Source: Formosa sp. Hel3_A1_48
Lineage (GTDB): Bacteria; Bacteroidota; Bacteroidia; Flavobacteriales; Flavobacteriaceae
Length of the DNA stretch: 64,000 nt
NCBI RefSeq assembly: GCF_001735715.1
Contig: NZ_CP017259.1
Coordinates: 1,051,501 to 1,115,500 of the forward strand
Reading direction: 5' to 3'
Below the pieces are notes generated by a model. The model searched no databases. It was given only the letters and a program-made list of their open reading frames with translations, and was not told where the DNA came from. The first letter of the stretch is position 1. Each line of letters opens with the position of its first letter. Shown here piece by piece: positions 9,825-19,798 of the stretch. Position numbers and translations under genes: made by a program.

Positions 9825-10942
9825 ATTTGTTTAAGCAGCCATAGATAGTCGTGACGATTTTCAATAAAATCGCGCTCCGAAATGTCTATTATTTTCACTT
9901 CAGACTGTGGGTTATTTTTCATAAATTCTAGGTAGCCAAGATGAATTTTATCTAAATAAGCAGATGCTAAATTACGCTCATAGTCGCGCCCTCGTTTTTT
10001 AATATTCTGCTGTAGTTTGTCTGTGTTCTGATGCAAATAAACATACAAATCGGGGCGTTTTATATCTTTATAAACTTGATAAAATAATTTTCGATACAGT
10101 AAAAACTCATCAGCAGATAAAGTAATTTTCGAAAATATTAGTGATTTAAAAACATCATAATCCGCAATGATAAAGTCTTTAAACAAATCCAATTGGGCTA
10201 AATCATCCGAAATCTGTTGGTAGCGGTCAGCTAAAAAAGACATTTCTAAAGTAAATGCATACCGTTCGGCATCTTCATAAAATTTGGGCAAAAAGGGATT
10301 ATCTGCAAAACGCTCAAAAATAGATTTTGCATTAAAATCCTGGGCCATCATATGAGTTAAACTCGTCTTGCCTGCGCCAATATTACCCTCGATCGCAATA
10401 AAATTGTAGGCTGTAAAATCAAAGTCCTGTAGTGGGTTTTTGAGCTGAATGTCGTGTTTTGTAATCGGACTGTTGTCTGTACAAACATCTAAAATTTTTG
10501 ACACTGTTTTGTTTTGTTGAGGGTGGAACAAGTCTGCTGCAATTTCAACCAAAGGTTTGAGCACAAAAAGACGTTGATCTAATCGCGGGTGTGGAACTGT
10601 TAAAATATTGTTTTCAATAATTTGATCATCGAAAAACAATATATCCAAATCTATGGTTCGAGCGCGGTATTGGCCATCATCAAAGCGCTTACGCCCGTGA
10701 CGTTCTTCTATTTGAAGAAGTTTTGAGAGTACTATTTCAGCAGATAAACAAGTCCTAACTTGAAGACAAGCATTTAAAAAAGCATCGCCTTCAAACCCCA
10801 TTGCAGGTGTTTCATAACAACTGGATAAACGCAACACACTCCCTACCTCGTAATGAATGGCCTCAACCGCCAATTGAAGATGAGAAAAACGATCCCCAAC
10901 ATTACTGCCAATTCCTATAAAAATACTTTTTTGTTCTGTCAT
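9815..10942 (-). CDS. folK: Fusion of FolK (HPPK) and deoxynucleoside kinase
   Basis: A two-domain protein of 375 residues. Residues 1 to ~160 are 6-hydroxymethyl-7,8-dihydropterin pyrophosphokinase (IGIGSNVGDR, then RYRARTIDLDILFFDD and VPHPRLDQRLFVLKPL), the step before dihydropteroate synthase in folate synthesis. Residues from ~180 are a deoxynucleoside kinase of the dGK/dAK type with P-loop EGNIGAGKTSL and a DRYQQ segment, used for purine deoxynucleoside salvage. I chose the ATG at 10942 (MTEQKSIFIG); a start 75 bp upstream would add a hydrophobic stretch not expected in a cytosolic enzyme. To my knowledge this fusion is common in Bacteroidota. It is divergent from the transporter gene that follows. 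Confidence 0.92.
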   Translation of the reverse strand: MTEQKSIFIGIGSNVGDRFSHLQLAVEAIHYEVGSVLRLSSCYETPAMGFEGDAFLNACLQVRTCLSAEIVLSKLLQIEERHGRKRFDDGQYRARTIDLDILFFDDQIIENNILTVPHPRLDQRLFVLKPLVEIAADLFHPQQNKTVSKILDVCTDNSPITKHDIQLKNPLQDFDFTAYNFIAIEGNIGAGKTSLTHMMAQDFNAKSIFERFADNPFLPKFYEDAERYAFTLEMSFLADRYQQISDDLAQLDLFKDFIIADYDVFKSLIFSKITLSADEFLLYRKLFYQVYKDIKRPDLYVYLHQNTDKLQQNIKKRGRDYERNLASAYLDKIHLGYLEFMKNNPQSEVKIIDISERDFIENRHDYLWLLKQIQD

Positions 10943-11010
10943 AAGAAGCAGCAATTTAAGTAAAAGAAAAATTAATATTATATCTTTACTAAAGAAATTA
11001 TTGACAACGA

Positions 11011-11715
11011 ATGACACTGAAAGACAAAGTCTTAGCGCAACGCCTTTATTTGATTTTAGGGATACTGTTCATCACATCTCTTGTTGTTTCTAACCTTATA
11101 TTTAAAAAATTCTTTTATTATTACCCTTTTGATATTTCTCTTTTCGGAGTCAATTTATTTGAAATTTCTGTAGGCATCTTGCCGTACCCTATTACCTTTT
11201 TGATAACTGATTTGATCAGTGAAATTTACGGCAAGAAAAAAGCAAACGAAGTGGTTGTAGGAGGAATTTTTGCTTCATTTTTTGCCATGGGAATTATTTA
11301 TGTAGCCAATGCGGTACCAGCAACTGATTGGTCGCCTGTTTCAGACGATTTATTCTCAACAGTGTTTGGGAGTACAGCCATTGCTGTTTTGGCAAGCATG
11401 ATGGCCTATCTTTTTGCTCAATTTATCGACATACAGATTTATCATTATTGGAAACGCCTGACTGCGGGTAAACATCTATGGTTACGCAACAATTGCTCTA
11501 CGTTTTTATCACAATTTATTGATACTGCTACGGTACTTTTACTACTGTGTGCATTTGGAGAAATCAGCTGGAATTTGTTTGGTGGATTACTGCTTGCTGG
11601 ATTTCTATTCAAAATTATCATCGCCGCACTTGATACTCCATTTTTATACCTTGGTGTATATATGTTTAGAAAACGCTTTAAACTTGATATCAACGAAGAA
11701 ATTGAATTGGATTAA
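11011..11715 (+). CDS. Queuosine precursor transporter (YhhQ/DUF165 family)
   Basis: A 234-residue membrane protein with about six predicted membrane spans. The family motif GILPYPITFLITDLISEIYG (residues ~52-71) and the later FLSQFIDTATVLLLL are typical of the YhhQ family, which imports queuine or preQ0/preQ1 for tRNA queuosine modification. It has its own divergent promoter region (10943-11010). Its stop overlaps by 4 bp with the convergent DUF2797 gene. A QueD-like gene at 61 kb belongs to the same pathway but is not linked. Confidence 0.9.
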   Translation: MTLKDKVLAQRLYLILGILFITSLVVSNLIFKKFFYYYPFDISLFGVNLFEISVGILPYPITFLITDLISEIYGKKKANEVVVGGIFASFFAMGIIYVANAVPATDWSPVSDDLFSTVFGSTAIAVLASMMAYLFAQFIDIQIYHYWKRLTAGKHLWLRNNCSTFLSQFIDTATVLLLLCAFGEISWNLFGGLLLAGFLFKIIIAALDTPFLYLGVYMFRKRFKLDINEEIELD

Positions 11716-12509
11716 GCTTGTACATCAAGACCAATAACAAGACCTTCATTGCTGCGTACATTAAAAACTGTTTCATCATCAAAAATGAGGTATTGCCCTT
11801 TAATACCTACTAAAATTCCTTCGTATTCTGGTGTTTTAGTAAGGTTCAAGCTTTTCGGTTTTTCAGGGTATTTATGAACTGGGAATTGCAAGTTTAGCGG
11901 CTCATTATTAATTAGAAAATACGGCTTGACTTCTTCTGGAAGAAAGGACGAGAGTTGATGCCGCCAAACAGACAAATCTTCTTGTGTTGCGTTGCCTTTT
12001 AACATTTCTCGCCAATTGGTTTTATCGCTAATATGTTTTTTTAAAGCGACCTCAGCCACACCTGCTAAGTACCGATTAGGTACTTCTAAAATTTCAAGAG
12101 CAGTTTGTGCCCCTTGATCGATCCAACGCGTTGGGACTTGTGTTTTTCTCGTTACACCTACCTTAACATTACTCGAATTGGCCAAATACACAATATGGGG
12201 TTGTAACTGAACTTTTTTTTCAAATTCTAAATCGCGTTCTTCAATATCCAAATGCGCCTTACTTTTCTCAGGATGCATAATCCAATCGGCAGTTTGTGGT
12301 AGTTCAAAAAAACAAGACTTACAAAAGCCTTGACGAAAGGTAACTTCCCTGCTTCCGCAACTTAAACATTCAAATCCAATAAATTTTAATTTTAGCTTTT
12401 TATGAATCAATTGATGTGCTTGAATAAGCGCGCCTCCAAGAGACAAATAATAATTTATGGGCGCCGCTAGCTCCGTTTGCATTTTTGTAAGCACACCTTG
12501 ATAAAGCAT
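11712..12509 (-). CDS. DUF2797 family protein (zinc-binding, function unknown)
   Basis: A 265-residue cytosolic protein matching the DUF2797 family. A four-Cys zinc-binding cluster (CLSCG near residue 50, CKSC about 17 residues later) is followed by the segment VYLANSSNVKVGVTRKTQVPTRWIDQGA, which resembles a GIY-YIG-like fold as noted for this family. No enzymatic role is established to my knowledge. The start ATG at 12509 gives MLYQGVLTKM, as in relatives. It is convergent with the queuosine transporter gene and divergent from the GH3 gene. Confidence 0.85.
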   Translation of the reverse strand: MLYQGVLTKMQTELAAPINYYLSLGGALIQAHQLIHKKLKLKFIGFECLSCGSREVTFRQGFCKSCFFELPQTADWIMHPEKSKAHLDIEERDLEFEKKVQLQPHIVYLANSSNVKVGVTRKTQVPTRWIDQGAQTALEILEVPNRYLAGVAEVALKKHISDKTNWREMLKGNATQEDLSVWRHQLSSFLPEEVKPYFLINNEPLNLQFPVHKYPEKPKSLNLTKTPEYEGILVGIKGQYLIFDDETVFNVRSNEGLVIGLDVQA

Positions 12510-12554
12510 AAATAAATTTTGTTACTTTTAACATTGTAAATATAGCTATTTTTT

Positions 12555-14066
12555 ATGCCAATTCCATTAGTCAATTCCGTTGCGTCCTGGTTTTTAAAGA
12601 AGCGTTTTCATCAAATTGATTTGTTTCTTAAATACCCCTACGAAGTTCAGAATGAGTTACTTACTCAACTGCTGGAATTGTCAAAAAACACTGAAATTGG
12701 AAAGAAATACAATTTTGAATCCATTGGGTCATACAGAGAATTTGCTGAGCGAGTTCCTGTTTCTACTTATGAAACTTCACATGAATTGATCGAGCGCTCG
12801 CGCCGAGGAGAGCAAAATATTTTTTGGGCTAAGCCTATTAAATGGTTTGCAAAATCAAGCGGGACTACAAATTCCAAAAGTAAATTTATCCCCGTCAGTA
12901 ACGCCTCTTTGGAGGACTGTCATTATGCAGCAGGGAAAGATTTGTTGTGTATGTATTTGAATAACAACCCTGATTCTGAGCTTTTTAATGGTAAAAATTT
13001 ACGCCTTGGGGGGAGCAAAGAACTTTACGAAGAAAATGGGACTATTTTTGGGGATCTTTCAGCTATTTTAATTGATAATATGCCGTTTTGGGCAGAATTC
13101 AGCAGTACGCCAAGCAATAAAGTCTCGCTAATGAGCAACTGGGAAACAAAAATGCAAGCGATTGTGGATGAAACTATCAAAGAAAATGTAACGAGCTTAG
13201 CTGGTGTTCCTTCTTGGATGCTGGTGTTGTTAAATAATGTTCTTGAGACTACAGCTCACTCTAATTTATTGGAGATATGGCCCAATTTGGAAGTTTACTT
13301 TCACGGAGGAGTTAGTTTCATGCCCTATGCCGATCAGTACAAAAAAATAATCCCGTCCTCTTCATTCAAATACTATGAAACCTACAATGCTTCAGAAGGA
13401 TTTTTTGCCATTCAAGATCAAAACGACTCAAACGATTTATTATTGATGTTGGATTATGGCATTTTTTATGAGTTCATCCCTATGGATGTATATGGTACTA
13501 AAAACGAAAAAGTAATTCCATTGTATGCGGTCGAAAAAGGCAAAAATTATGCTGTGATCATCACGACCAATGCTGGGCTTTGGCGCTATCAAATTGGCGA
13601 TACGGTTCGTTTTACTTGTATTGACCCCTACCGCATTAAGGTAACAGGGCGTACGAAGCATTTTATTAATGTGTTTGGGGAGGAATTAATAATAGAGAAC
13701 AGCGAGCGCGCCTTAAAAAATGTATCAGAAAAAGTGGGTTGTGAAATTAGCGAATACACAGTTGCACCAATTTTCATGCAGGGTAATAACAAAGGGGCGC
13801 ATGAATGGCTCATTGAATTCAAAACACCACCGAAAGATCTGAACTATTTTTCAGAACTTCTAGATAATGCACTAAAAGCATTGAATTCCGATTATGAAGC
13901 CAAACGCTACAACAACATGACTCTAAATCCTCCAAAAATTATTCTTGCACGCAATGGACAATTTCACGATTGGCTGAAAAGTAAAAACAAATTAGGCGGA
14001 CAACATAAAATTCCTCGGCTCTCAAATTCAAGAATATTATTAGAAGAGTTAATGGCACTAGCCTAG
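12555..14066 (+). CDS. GH3-family acyl-adenylating enzyme
   Basis: A 503-residue protein of the GH3 (auxin-responsive promoter) family, members of the ANL adenylate-forming superfamily that activate a carboxylic acid with ATP and join it to an amine. The phosphate-binding motif WFAKSSGTTNSKSKFIP is at about residue 95, an ETYNASEGFF motif (A5-like) is present, and WRYQIGDTVRF with TGRTKHFINVFGEE marks the hinge and start of the C-terminal domain. The natural substrate in Bacteroidota is unknown. It stands alone, with the convergent clpX downstream. Confidence 0.88.
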   Translation: MPIPLVNSVASWFLKKRFHQIDLFLKYPYEVQNELLTQLLELSKNTEIGKKYNFESIGSYREFAERVPVSTYETSHELIERSRRGEQNIFWAKPIKWFAKSSGTTNSKSKFIPVSNASLEDCHYAAGKDLLCMYLNNNPDSELFNGKNLRLGGSKELYEENGTIFGDLSAILIDNMPFWAEFSSTPSNKVSLMSNWETKMQAIVDETIKENVTSLAGVPSWMLVLLNNVLETTAHSNLLEIWPNLEVYFHGGVSFMPYADQYKKIIPSSSFKYYETYNASEGFFAIQDQNDSNDLLLMLDYGIFYEFIPMDVYGTKNEKVIPLYAVEKGKNYAVIITTNAGLWRYQIGDTVRFTCIDPYRIKVTGRTKHFINVFGEELIIENSERALKNVSEKVGCEISEYTVAPIFMQGNNKGAHEWLIEFKTPPKDLNYFSELLDNALKALNSDYEAKRYNNMTLNPPKIILARNGQFHDWLKSKNKLGGQHKIPRLSNSRILLEELMALA

Positions 14067-14124
14067 ATTGTAGCCCTTGCTTATGCAACAGCATATTACT
14101 TTTAAAAGAATTGTAAACAGAAAG

Positions 14125-15354
14125 CTATGAGACCGCCTTAAGTTGATTTAAGCGGGTTCTACTCAGGTGCTTTTTAACATAGGCTTTATCCACAACCAGA
14201 GACGTTTCTTCGCTTCCAGGAAGCGAAAACATAGCATCGGTTAGAACTTCCTCACATAAAGAACGCAATCCACGGGCTCCTAGCTTATACTCTACTGCTT
14301 TTTGTACGATAAAATCCAAGGCTTCGTCTTTAAAGCTTAGCTTGATGTTATCCATTTCAAAGAGTTTAATATATTGCTTGGTTAGTGCATTTTTAGGCTC
14401 TGTAAGAATCGCTCTCAAGGTTGCTTCATCCAATGGGTTCATGTGTGTAAGAACGGGAAGTCGTCCAATAATTTCAGGGATAAGGCCAAAATCTTTCAGG
14501 TCCTTCGGAGTAATATATTGCAAGAGATTTTGGGTGTCTATTTGTTCGCCTTCTTGAACAGATTTGTAGCCAATAGCTGCCATATTGAGGCGTTTCGAGA
14601 TATGACGCTCAATACCATCAAAGGCTCCACCGGCGATGAATAAGATATTTTCAGTATTAACTTCAACGAATTTTTGATCAGGGTGTTTTCTTCCTCCTTT
14701 TGGGGGAACATTAACTACAGTCCCTTCCAACAATTTAAGCAATGCTTGCTGTACTCCTTCACCCGATACATCTCTTGTAATCGAAGGGTTATCACTTTTT
14801 CGTGCAATTTTATCAATCTCATCAATAAAAACAATTCCACGTTCGGCTTTTTCTTGATCATAATCAGCCGCTTGTAAAAGACGTGTCAACATACTTTCTA
14901 CGTCTTCCCCGACATAACCCGCCTCTGTCATGACTGTTGCATCTACAATAGCCAAAGGGACGTTGAGCATTTTAGCAATGGTTTTGGCCATTAGTGTTTT
15001 GCCTGTTCCTGTTTGGCCAACCATGACGATGTTACTTTTCTGTATTTCAATATCCTCATCAGTAGTGGTCTGCAATAAGCGTTTGTAATGGTTATAAACA
15101 GCCACAGCCATCACTTTTTTTGTTTGATCTTGGCCAATAACATAAGCATCCAAAAAAGCTTTTATTTCTTTCGGCTTCTTGAGCATCAGTTCAGAAGAGA
15201 GTTCTTTGTCTTGATGCTTTGACTCTTCGGCAACAATTCCATGGGCTTGTTCTATACAACGATCGCAAATATGCGCATCAAGGCCTGCAATAAGTAGATT
15301 TGTATCTGCTTTTTGTTTACCGCAAAATGAACATTCTAATTCTTCTTTAGCCAT
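14125..15354 (-). CDS. clpX: ATP-dependent Clp protease ATP-binding subunit ClpX
   Basis: A 409-residue AAA+ unfoldase that feeds proteins to ClpP. The N-terminal zinc-binding domain has C8, C11, C30 and C33. The AAA+ module shows Walker A GQTGTGKT, the pore loop GYVGED, Walker [11 protein letters not shown] and the sensor-2 region GARGLRS. It lies 27 bp after clpP and, with clpP and tig upstream, forms the classical tig-clpP-clpX order on the minus strand. Length is normal. Confidence 0.98.
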   Translation of the reverse strand: MAKEELECSFCGKQKADTNLLIAGLDAHICDRCIEQAHGIVAEESKHQDKELSSELMLKKPKEIKAFLDAYVIGQDQTKKVMAVAVYNHYKRLLQTTTDEDIEIQKSNIVMVGQTGTGKTLMAKTIAKMLNVPLAIVDATVMTEAGYVGEDVESMLTRLLQAADYDQEKAERGIVFIDEIDKIARKSDNPSITRDVSGEGVQQALLKLLEGTVVNVPPKGGRKHPDQKFVEVNTENILFIAGGAFDGIERHISKRLNMAAIGYKSVQEGEQIDTQNLLQYITPKDLKDFGLIPEIIGRLPVLTHMNPLDEATLRAILTEPKNALTKQYIKLFEMDNIKLSFKDEALDFIVQKAVEYKLGARGLRSLCEEVLTDAMFSLPGSEETSLVVDKAYVKKHLSRTRLNQLKAVS

Positions 15355-15381
15355 AAGAGATTGAGGTTTTGTGTGGTGGCA

Positions 15382-16059
15382 CTATGCCTTTCTTGACAAT
15401 ATTTCATCAATCATTCCGTACTCAAGGGCTTTATCCGCTTTCATCCAGTAATCTCGATCACTGTCTGCATATACCTTATCATAGTCTTGTCCAGAATGCT
15501 TGGAAATAATATTGTAGAGTTCTTCTTTTAATGTTAAAATTTCCCGTGCAGTAATTTCAATATCGCTTGCTTGCCCTTGAGCGCCACCCAAAGGTTGATG
15601 AATCATGACACGAGAATGCGTCAGCCCACTGCGCTTTCCTTTTGCACCAGCACACAACAGCACAGCACCCATAGAAGCTGCCATTCCTGTACAAATGGTA
15701 GCAACATCTGGTTTGATCAGCTGCATGGTGTCATAAATACCTAGACCAGCATAAACACTTCCACCTGGGGAATTAATGTAAATCTGAATGTCTTTAGCAG
15801 CATCTGTACTTTCCAAAAACAATAATTGAGCCTGAATAATATTGGCCACTTGGTCATTGATTCCCGTACCAAGAAAAATAATTCGATCCATCATAAGACG
15901 TGAGAAAACATCAAAAATTGCAATGTTCATTTGGCGTTCCTCAATAATATTTGGGGTAAGCCCCGTTGGCATCATACTGCTAACAATCTTGTCGTAGTAG
16001 GTGCTGCTGATGCCTTGATCTTTGGTCGCAAATTTTTTAAATTCCTTTCCGTAATCCAT
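15382..16059 (-). CDS. clpP: ATP-dependent Clp protease proteolytic subunit ClpP
   Basis: A 225-residue serine protease that forms the tetradecameric chamber used with ClpX. The catalytic triad is visible as S129 (GMAASMGA), H154 (VMIHQPLGG) and D203 (SDRDYWM). I chose the ATG at 16059 (MDYGKEFKK). An upstream in-frame ATG at 16128 would start inside the tig terminator and add a lysine-rich tail without family precedent. It is preceded by the tig gene and followed by clpX. Confidence 0.97.
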   Translation of the reverse strand: MDYGKEFKKFATKDQGISSTYYDKIVSSMMPTGLTPNIIEERQMNIAIFDVFSRLMMDRIIFLGTGINDQVANIIQAQLLFLESTDAAKDIQIYINSPGGSVYAGLGIYDTMQLIKPDVATICTGMAASMGAVLLCAGAKGKRSGLTHSRVMIHQPLGGAQGQASDIEITAREILTLKEELYNIISKHSGQDYDKVYADSDRDYWMKADKALEYGMIDEILSRKA

Positions 16060-16128
16060 ATATATGTTTGTTTTTGAGAATGTAAATATACTATTATTTT
16101 CGAAGGATAGTTTATTTTTTAAATACAA

Positions 16129-16152
16129 AAAAACACTTCCGAAGAAGTGTTT
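16129..16152 (-). terminator. Rho-independent terminator after tig
   Basis: Perfect 9-bp stem AAACACTTC/GAAGTGTTT. Read on the minus strand the loop is TTCG closed by C-G, an unusually stable tetraloop, followed by a T-run. It separates tig from clpP, so clpP probably has its own start of transcription in the ~70 bp before its ATG. Confidence 0.85.
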
Positions 16153-16175
16153 AAAATTTATTTTACAGCTAAAAA

Positions 16176-17501
16176 TTACTTTCCGTAAACTTCTTTAACA
16201 AAAGCCTCATAGCTCATTTCTTTAGCTTTAAGTTTTGCGTTGTCTTTGTAAAAACTTAACAATTTCTGGCTTGTCAATTGCTCTGACATTCGTTTTACTT
16301 CATCTTGATTTGACAACACACGCGCCACTATATCTTCTACTTCTTTTTCAGAAGGATTCAATTGTCCGAATTGTGCCATCTGACCTTTAATCATTTCACC
16401 AGCATAAGCTTTCAATTCCTCAAAATTCACCTGTAGATTATTGTCTACAATCAGTTTGCTCTCTATCAACTGATAACGCATACTTTTCTCAGACTTTTCA
16501 TACTCTTCTTTAGCCTGAGCTTCATTCATAGGCTCTTCACCTACTGTTTGAAGCCACTTTTGTAAAAATTCAGCTGGTAAATCAAACTTGGTATTTTCTA
16601 CTAAATATTCAGTGACATCATTTAATAATTTCTGATCTGATTGCTGAACAAATTGCTTTTCTGCATCTGCCTTAATTTTTTCTTTTAGTTCAGTAACCGT
16701 TTTTACAACGTCTTTACCAAATAATTTATCGAAAAGCTCTTGATCCAAATCGGCTAAGCCTCTTTCGTTTATTTCATTGACTGTAAATGTGAGCTGAACA
16801 TTCAAATCATTAGCCGTGTTTTGATCAATTTTTAGGTAGGTTGTCAAGTCATGTGCTTCCTTGAAAAGTCCTTTTGATTTTACAGTGATGATATCTCCGG
16901 ATTTTGCACCAATAAATTTCTTTAGATTGGATTTCCCCTTCAATTTGTCCAATGAAATGGTCGTGGTCGATTCAATACCCACTTCATCATTGAAAAACAC
17001 TCCAGTTAGTTCGTCACCTTCACTAGCTTCTGACTTAGAAATCAGTTGACCATATTGCTTTTGTATATTGGTGATTTGATCTTGAACCATTTTATCGTCC
17101 GCCACAATAGTATATTGTGTGATCGCTTTACGTCCTTTTAGCTTTATGTCAAACTCTGGACTTAATCCAATTTCAAATTCAAAAGAGAATGCGTCAGTAT
17201 CCCAATCAATATCATCTTGCGCTTTTGGCAACGGATTCCCCAAAACGTCTAACTTTTCATCATTTAGATATTTACCTAAAGATTCTTGAAGTAGTTTGTT
17301 GACTTCCTCAGCCAAAACGGCTTTACCGTATTGTTTTTTGACCAAGCCCATTGGAACTTGACCTTTTCTAAATCCTGGAATATTTGCAGACTTTCTGTAA
17401 TCGGTAAGAATTTTTTCTACTTTATCAGCATAATCTGACTTTTCAATGTCGATTTTTACAACCGCATTTAAAGCATCTTTATTTTCTCTTGTAATATTCA
17501 T
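16176..17501 (-). CDS. tig: Trigger factor, ribosome-associated chaperone
   Basis: A 441-residue trigger factor. The ribosome-binding N-domain includes the signature GFRKGQVPMGLVKKQYG (residues ~43-59), followed by a diverged PPIase-like (FKBP) middle domain and a long helical C-domain. The FKBP active-site residues look weakly conserved, as is usual in Bacteroidota, so prolyl isomerase activity is uncertain while the chaperone role is not. It is the first gene of tig-clpP-clpX and ends in a strong hairpin terminator. Confidence 0.93.
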   Translation of the reverse strand: MNITRENKDALNAVVKIDIEKSDYADKVEKILTDYRKSANIPGFRKGQVPMGLVKKQYGKAVLAEEVNKLLQESLGKYLNDEKLDVLGNPLPKAQDDIDWDTDAFSFEFEIGLSPEFDIKLKGRKAITQYTIVADDKMVQDQITNIQKQYGQLISKSEASEGDELTGVFFNDEVGIESTTTISLDKLKGKSNLKKFIGAKSGDIITVKSKGLFKEAHDLTTYLKIDQNTANDLNVQLTFTVNEINERGLADLDQELFDKLFGKDVVKTVTELKEKIKADAEKQFVQQSDQKLLNDVTEYLVENTKFDLPAEFLQKWLQTVGEEPMNEAQAKEEYEKSEKSMRYQLIESKLIVDNNLQVNFEELKAYAGEMIKGQMAQFGQLNPSEKEVEDIVARVLSNQDEVKRMSEQLTSQKLLSFYKDNAKLKAKEMSYEAFVKEVYGK

Positions 17502-17575
17502 TGTTATGAATTAAAAATTGGGTGGCAAAAGTACAACAATTTTAATGGAGTACAAATATTTTAATAATTTGAAAA

Positions 17576-18340
17576 TCAGGACAAAAAGTTTGAAACAGCT
17601 GCAAAAAATGCTTCAGGGTTTTCGGCATGAAGCCAATGGCCTGCTTTTGGGATGGTTTCAATTCTAACATTTGAAAATTGCACAGAAATTTGTTTTTCAT
17701 CATCTGGGCCGATGTATTCGGAGCGATCACCTTTAAGAAATAGTGTAGATCGCTCCACGCTCATTTGAGCTGGTAGAGCTTCACCTACCTCAGCAACATT
17801 CTTTTTTAATGCTTTCAAATTGATACGTAAAGCCAATTGTCCAGGCTGAATCCAATATAAGTTTTTTAATAAAAACTGTCTGATTCCGAGTTCAGAAATA
17901 TACTCGGACAGTTTTTCATCGGCTTGTTTTCTTGATTTTATTTGCGAAAAATCAAGCGAGTCAAGCCCTTCCAAAATAGCATCGTGATGCACCGGATAAA
18001 ACCGAGGGGCAATATCGGCTACAATGAGCCGATGAACTAAACTGGGGTAAAGAGCGGTAAAAAGCATTGCAGTTTTTCCACCCATTGAATGCCCCAAAAG
18101 AATGCATTTTTCAATGGCGTTTTGTGTGCAATACCTCAGCAAATCTTGCGTAAGAAGTTCATAATCAAATTTGTCGTCGTGAAAACTTCTGCCGTGGTTT
18201 CTTTGGTCAATAAGGTGAATTTGATACCCCAATTTTGAAAAGCGAAGAGCCATGGTCTTCCAATTGTCGCCCATCCCAAGAAATCCGTGTAGTATGATAA
18301 ATGGCTGCCCTACCCCAATTACTTTTGCATGCAGATTCAT
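17576..18340 (-). CDS. Alpha/beta hydrolase (YbfF-like esterase)
   Basis: A 254-residue single-domain alpha/beta hydrolase. The oxyanion segment ILHGFLGMGDNW, the nucleophile elbow GHSMGG (Ser near residue 99) and the C-terminal His in AGHWLHAENP fit the YbfF/esterase group. The DQRNHGRS segment is typical of the same group. The substrate is unknown, probably a short acyl ester or thioester. Its start overlaps the pdxJ stop by 4 bp (ATGA), so it is translationally coupled to pdxJ. Confidence 0.88.
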   Translation of the reverse strand: MNLHAKVIGVGQPFIILHGFLGMGDNWKTMALRFSKLGYQIHLIDQRNHGRSFHDDKFDYELLTQDLLRYCTQNAIEKCILLGHSMGGKTAMLFTALYPSLVHRLIVADIAPRFYPVHHDAILEGLDSLDFSQIKSRKQADEKLSEYISELGIRQFLLKNLYWIQPGQLALRINLKALKKNVAEVGEALPAQMSVERSTLFLKGDRSEYIGPDDEKQISVQFSNVRIETIPKAGHWLHAENPEAFFAAVSNFLS

Positions 18341-19053
18341 GACTCCAATCGATTCAAATACATATTGATGACATTTTCTACTCCTAAGTATAGGCTTTCA
18401 GAAATTAAGGCATGACCAATCGAAACCTCCAATAAGTTTGGAATATTTTGCTTGAAAAATTTAATGTTATTTAAAGATAAATCATGCCCTGCATTTATAC
18501 CCATCCCTAATTCATGAGCAAGAACAGCGCAGTCGGTGTAGGGTTTAATTGCAGCTGAATTACCAATGGCATAGTTGTGTGCAAAACTCTCTGTATACAA
18601 TTCAATGCGGTCTGTGCCCGTAGCCTTGGCAGCTTCTACTTGATGAAGGCTAGGGTCCAAAAATATTGAAGTTCTAATGCCTTGCTTTTGAAATTCATCA
18701 ATAGTTTCACGCAAAAATGAATGGTGTTTTACGCAATCCCATCCAGCATTGCTCGTGATGGCATCTTCAGCGTCAGGTACAAGGGTCACTTGATCTGGTT
18801 TAATGACTGAAACTAAATCTATAAATTTTGGAATCGGGTTTCCTTCTATATTATACTCTGTATAAACTTCGGTTTTAAGATCATGTGCGTCCTGATAGCG
18901 AACGTGGCGTTCGTCTGGTCGTGGATGAATTGTAATGCCTTGTGCGCCAAACTCCTGAGCGTCTTTTGCAAATTGTATCAGGTTGGGCGTGTCGCCACCT
19001 CTTGCATTTCTCAATGTTGCTATTTTGTTGATGTTCACGCTTAATTTTGTCAT
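18337..19053 (-). CDS. pdxJ: Pyridoxine 5'-phosphate synthase
   Basis: A 238-residue TIM-barrel enzyme that condenses 1-deoxyxylulose-5-phosphate with 3-amino-1-hydroxyacetone phosphate to pyridoxine 5'-phosphate. The family N-terminus LSVNINKIATLRNARGG, the ITIHPRPDERHV motif and the C-terminal GHDLSLNN and EVSIGHALI segments are clear. pdxA, the preceding pathway step, lies separately at 38.9 kb. It is coupled to the downstream hydrolase and divergent from the CBS gene. Confidence 0.97.
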   Translation of the reverse strand: MTKLSVNINKIATLRNARGGDTPNLIQFAKDAQEFGAQGITIHPRPDERHVRYQDAHDLKTEVYTEYNIEGNPIPKFIDLVSVIKPDQVTLVPDAEDAITSNAGWDCVKHHSFLRETIDEFQKQGIRTSIFLDPSLHQVEAAKATGTDRIELYTESFAHNYAIGNSAAIKPYTDCAVLAHELGMGINAGHDLSLNNIKFFKQNIPNLLEVSIGHALISESLYLGVENVINMYLNRLES

Positions 19054-19141
19054 AACCAGATTGATTTATCTGCAAAAATACAAAGTCCGTAGCTTTTAGT
19101 ATATTATTTTTGATTAATTTGCAGAGACTTATAAATAAGAT

Positions 19142-19798
19142 ATGCCACTGGATCAACACATCATCAACGATCTTAGACCTTTTGATGTAAGCGCCAAAAT
19201 CAAGGAGCTTCAAGAAGTGTTTAATCAACTGACTTATTCGCATGTGCCGATTCAAAAAGATGGAATTTATATCGGATGTCTTTCTGAAACTGATGTGTAT
19301 TGCTTTGATGGAAACGAAAAAGTGGAGGATGTCCTTTATGCTGTTGAGCATTTTTTTGTAGAGCAGTCTGCAATTTGGTTGGACGTCCTAGACACATTTG
19401 CACTCAACGATTCTAACCTGATGCCAGTTCTAGATTCAAACCACAATTATTTGGGGTATTATTTACTTATTGATATTATTTCATTGTTTAGAAACACTCC
19501 TTTTTTTGCAGAACCAGGTGGTACTATCATTATCGAAAAGGCATACAAAGACTACTCGTTAAGCGAAATATGTCAAATTGTTGAATCAAATAATGTAAAA
19601 ATGCTTGGCGTATTTGTTTCTAAAATAAAGAATGATATGGTACAAGTGATCATCAAAATTGAAAACTCTGGCTTGAGTGCCATATTTGAAAACTTTAGAA
19701 GGTATGGCTATACAATTATTTCTGGTCATGAAGACGATCGTTTTTTAAAAACACTTAAAGATCGTTCTGCATACTTGAATCGATATTTAAATTTGTAA
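19142..19798 (+). CDS. CBS-domain protein
   Basis: A 218-residue protein with two CBS-like halves (residues ~20-75 and ~78-135; e.g. YSHVPIQKDGIYIGCLSETD and LMPVLDSNHNYLGYYLL) and an ACT-like C-terminal part. CBS pairs bind adenosine nucleotides and usually regulate a partner. It stands directly upstream of nadK, a placement I know from other flavobacteria, so sensing of NAD(P)/AMP state is a reasonable but unproven idea. Confidence 0.8.
   Translation: MPLDQHIINDLRPFDVSAKIKELQEVFNQLTYSHVPIQKDGIYIGCLSETDVYCFDGNEKVEDVLYAVEHFFVEQSAIWLDVLDTFALNDSNLMPVLDSNHNYLGYYLLIDIISLFRNTPFFAEPGGTIIIEKAYKDYSLSEICQIVESNNVKMLGVFVSKIKNDMVQVIIKIENSGLSAIFENFRRYGYTIISGHEDDRFLKTLKDRSAYLNRYLNL

Noticed and set aside
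18881-19351. 156-residue minus-strand frame across pdxJ and the CBS gene
   Set aside because: It overlaps the conserved N-termini of two well-supported genes in other frames.
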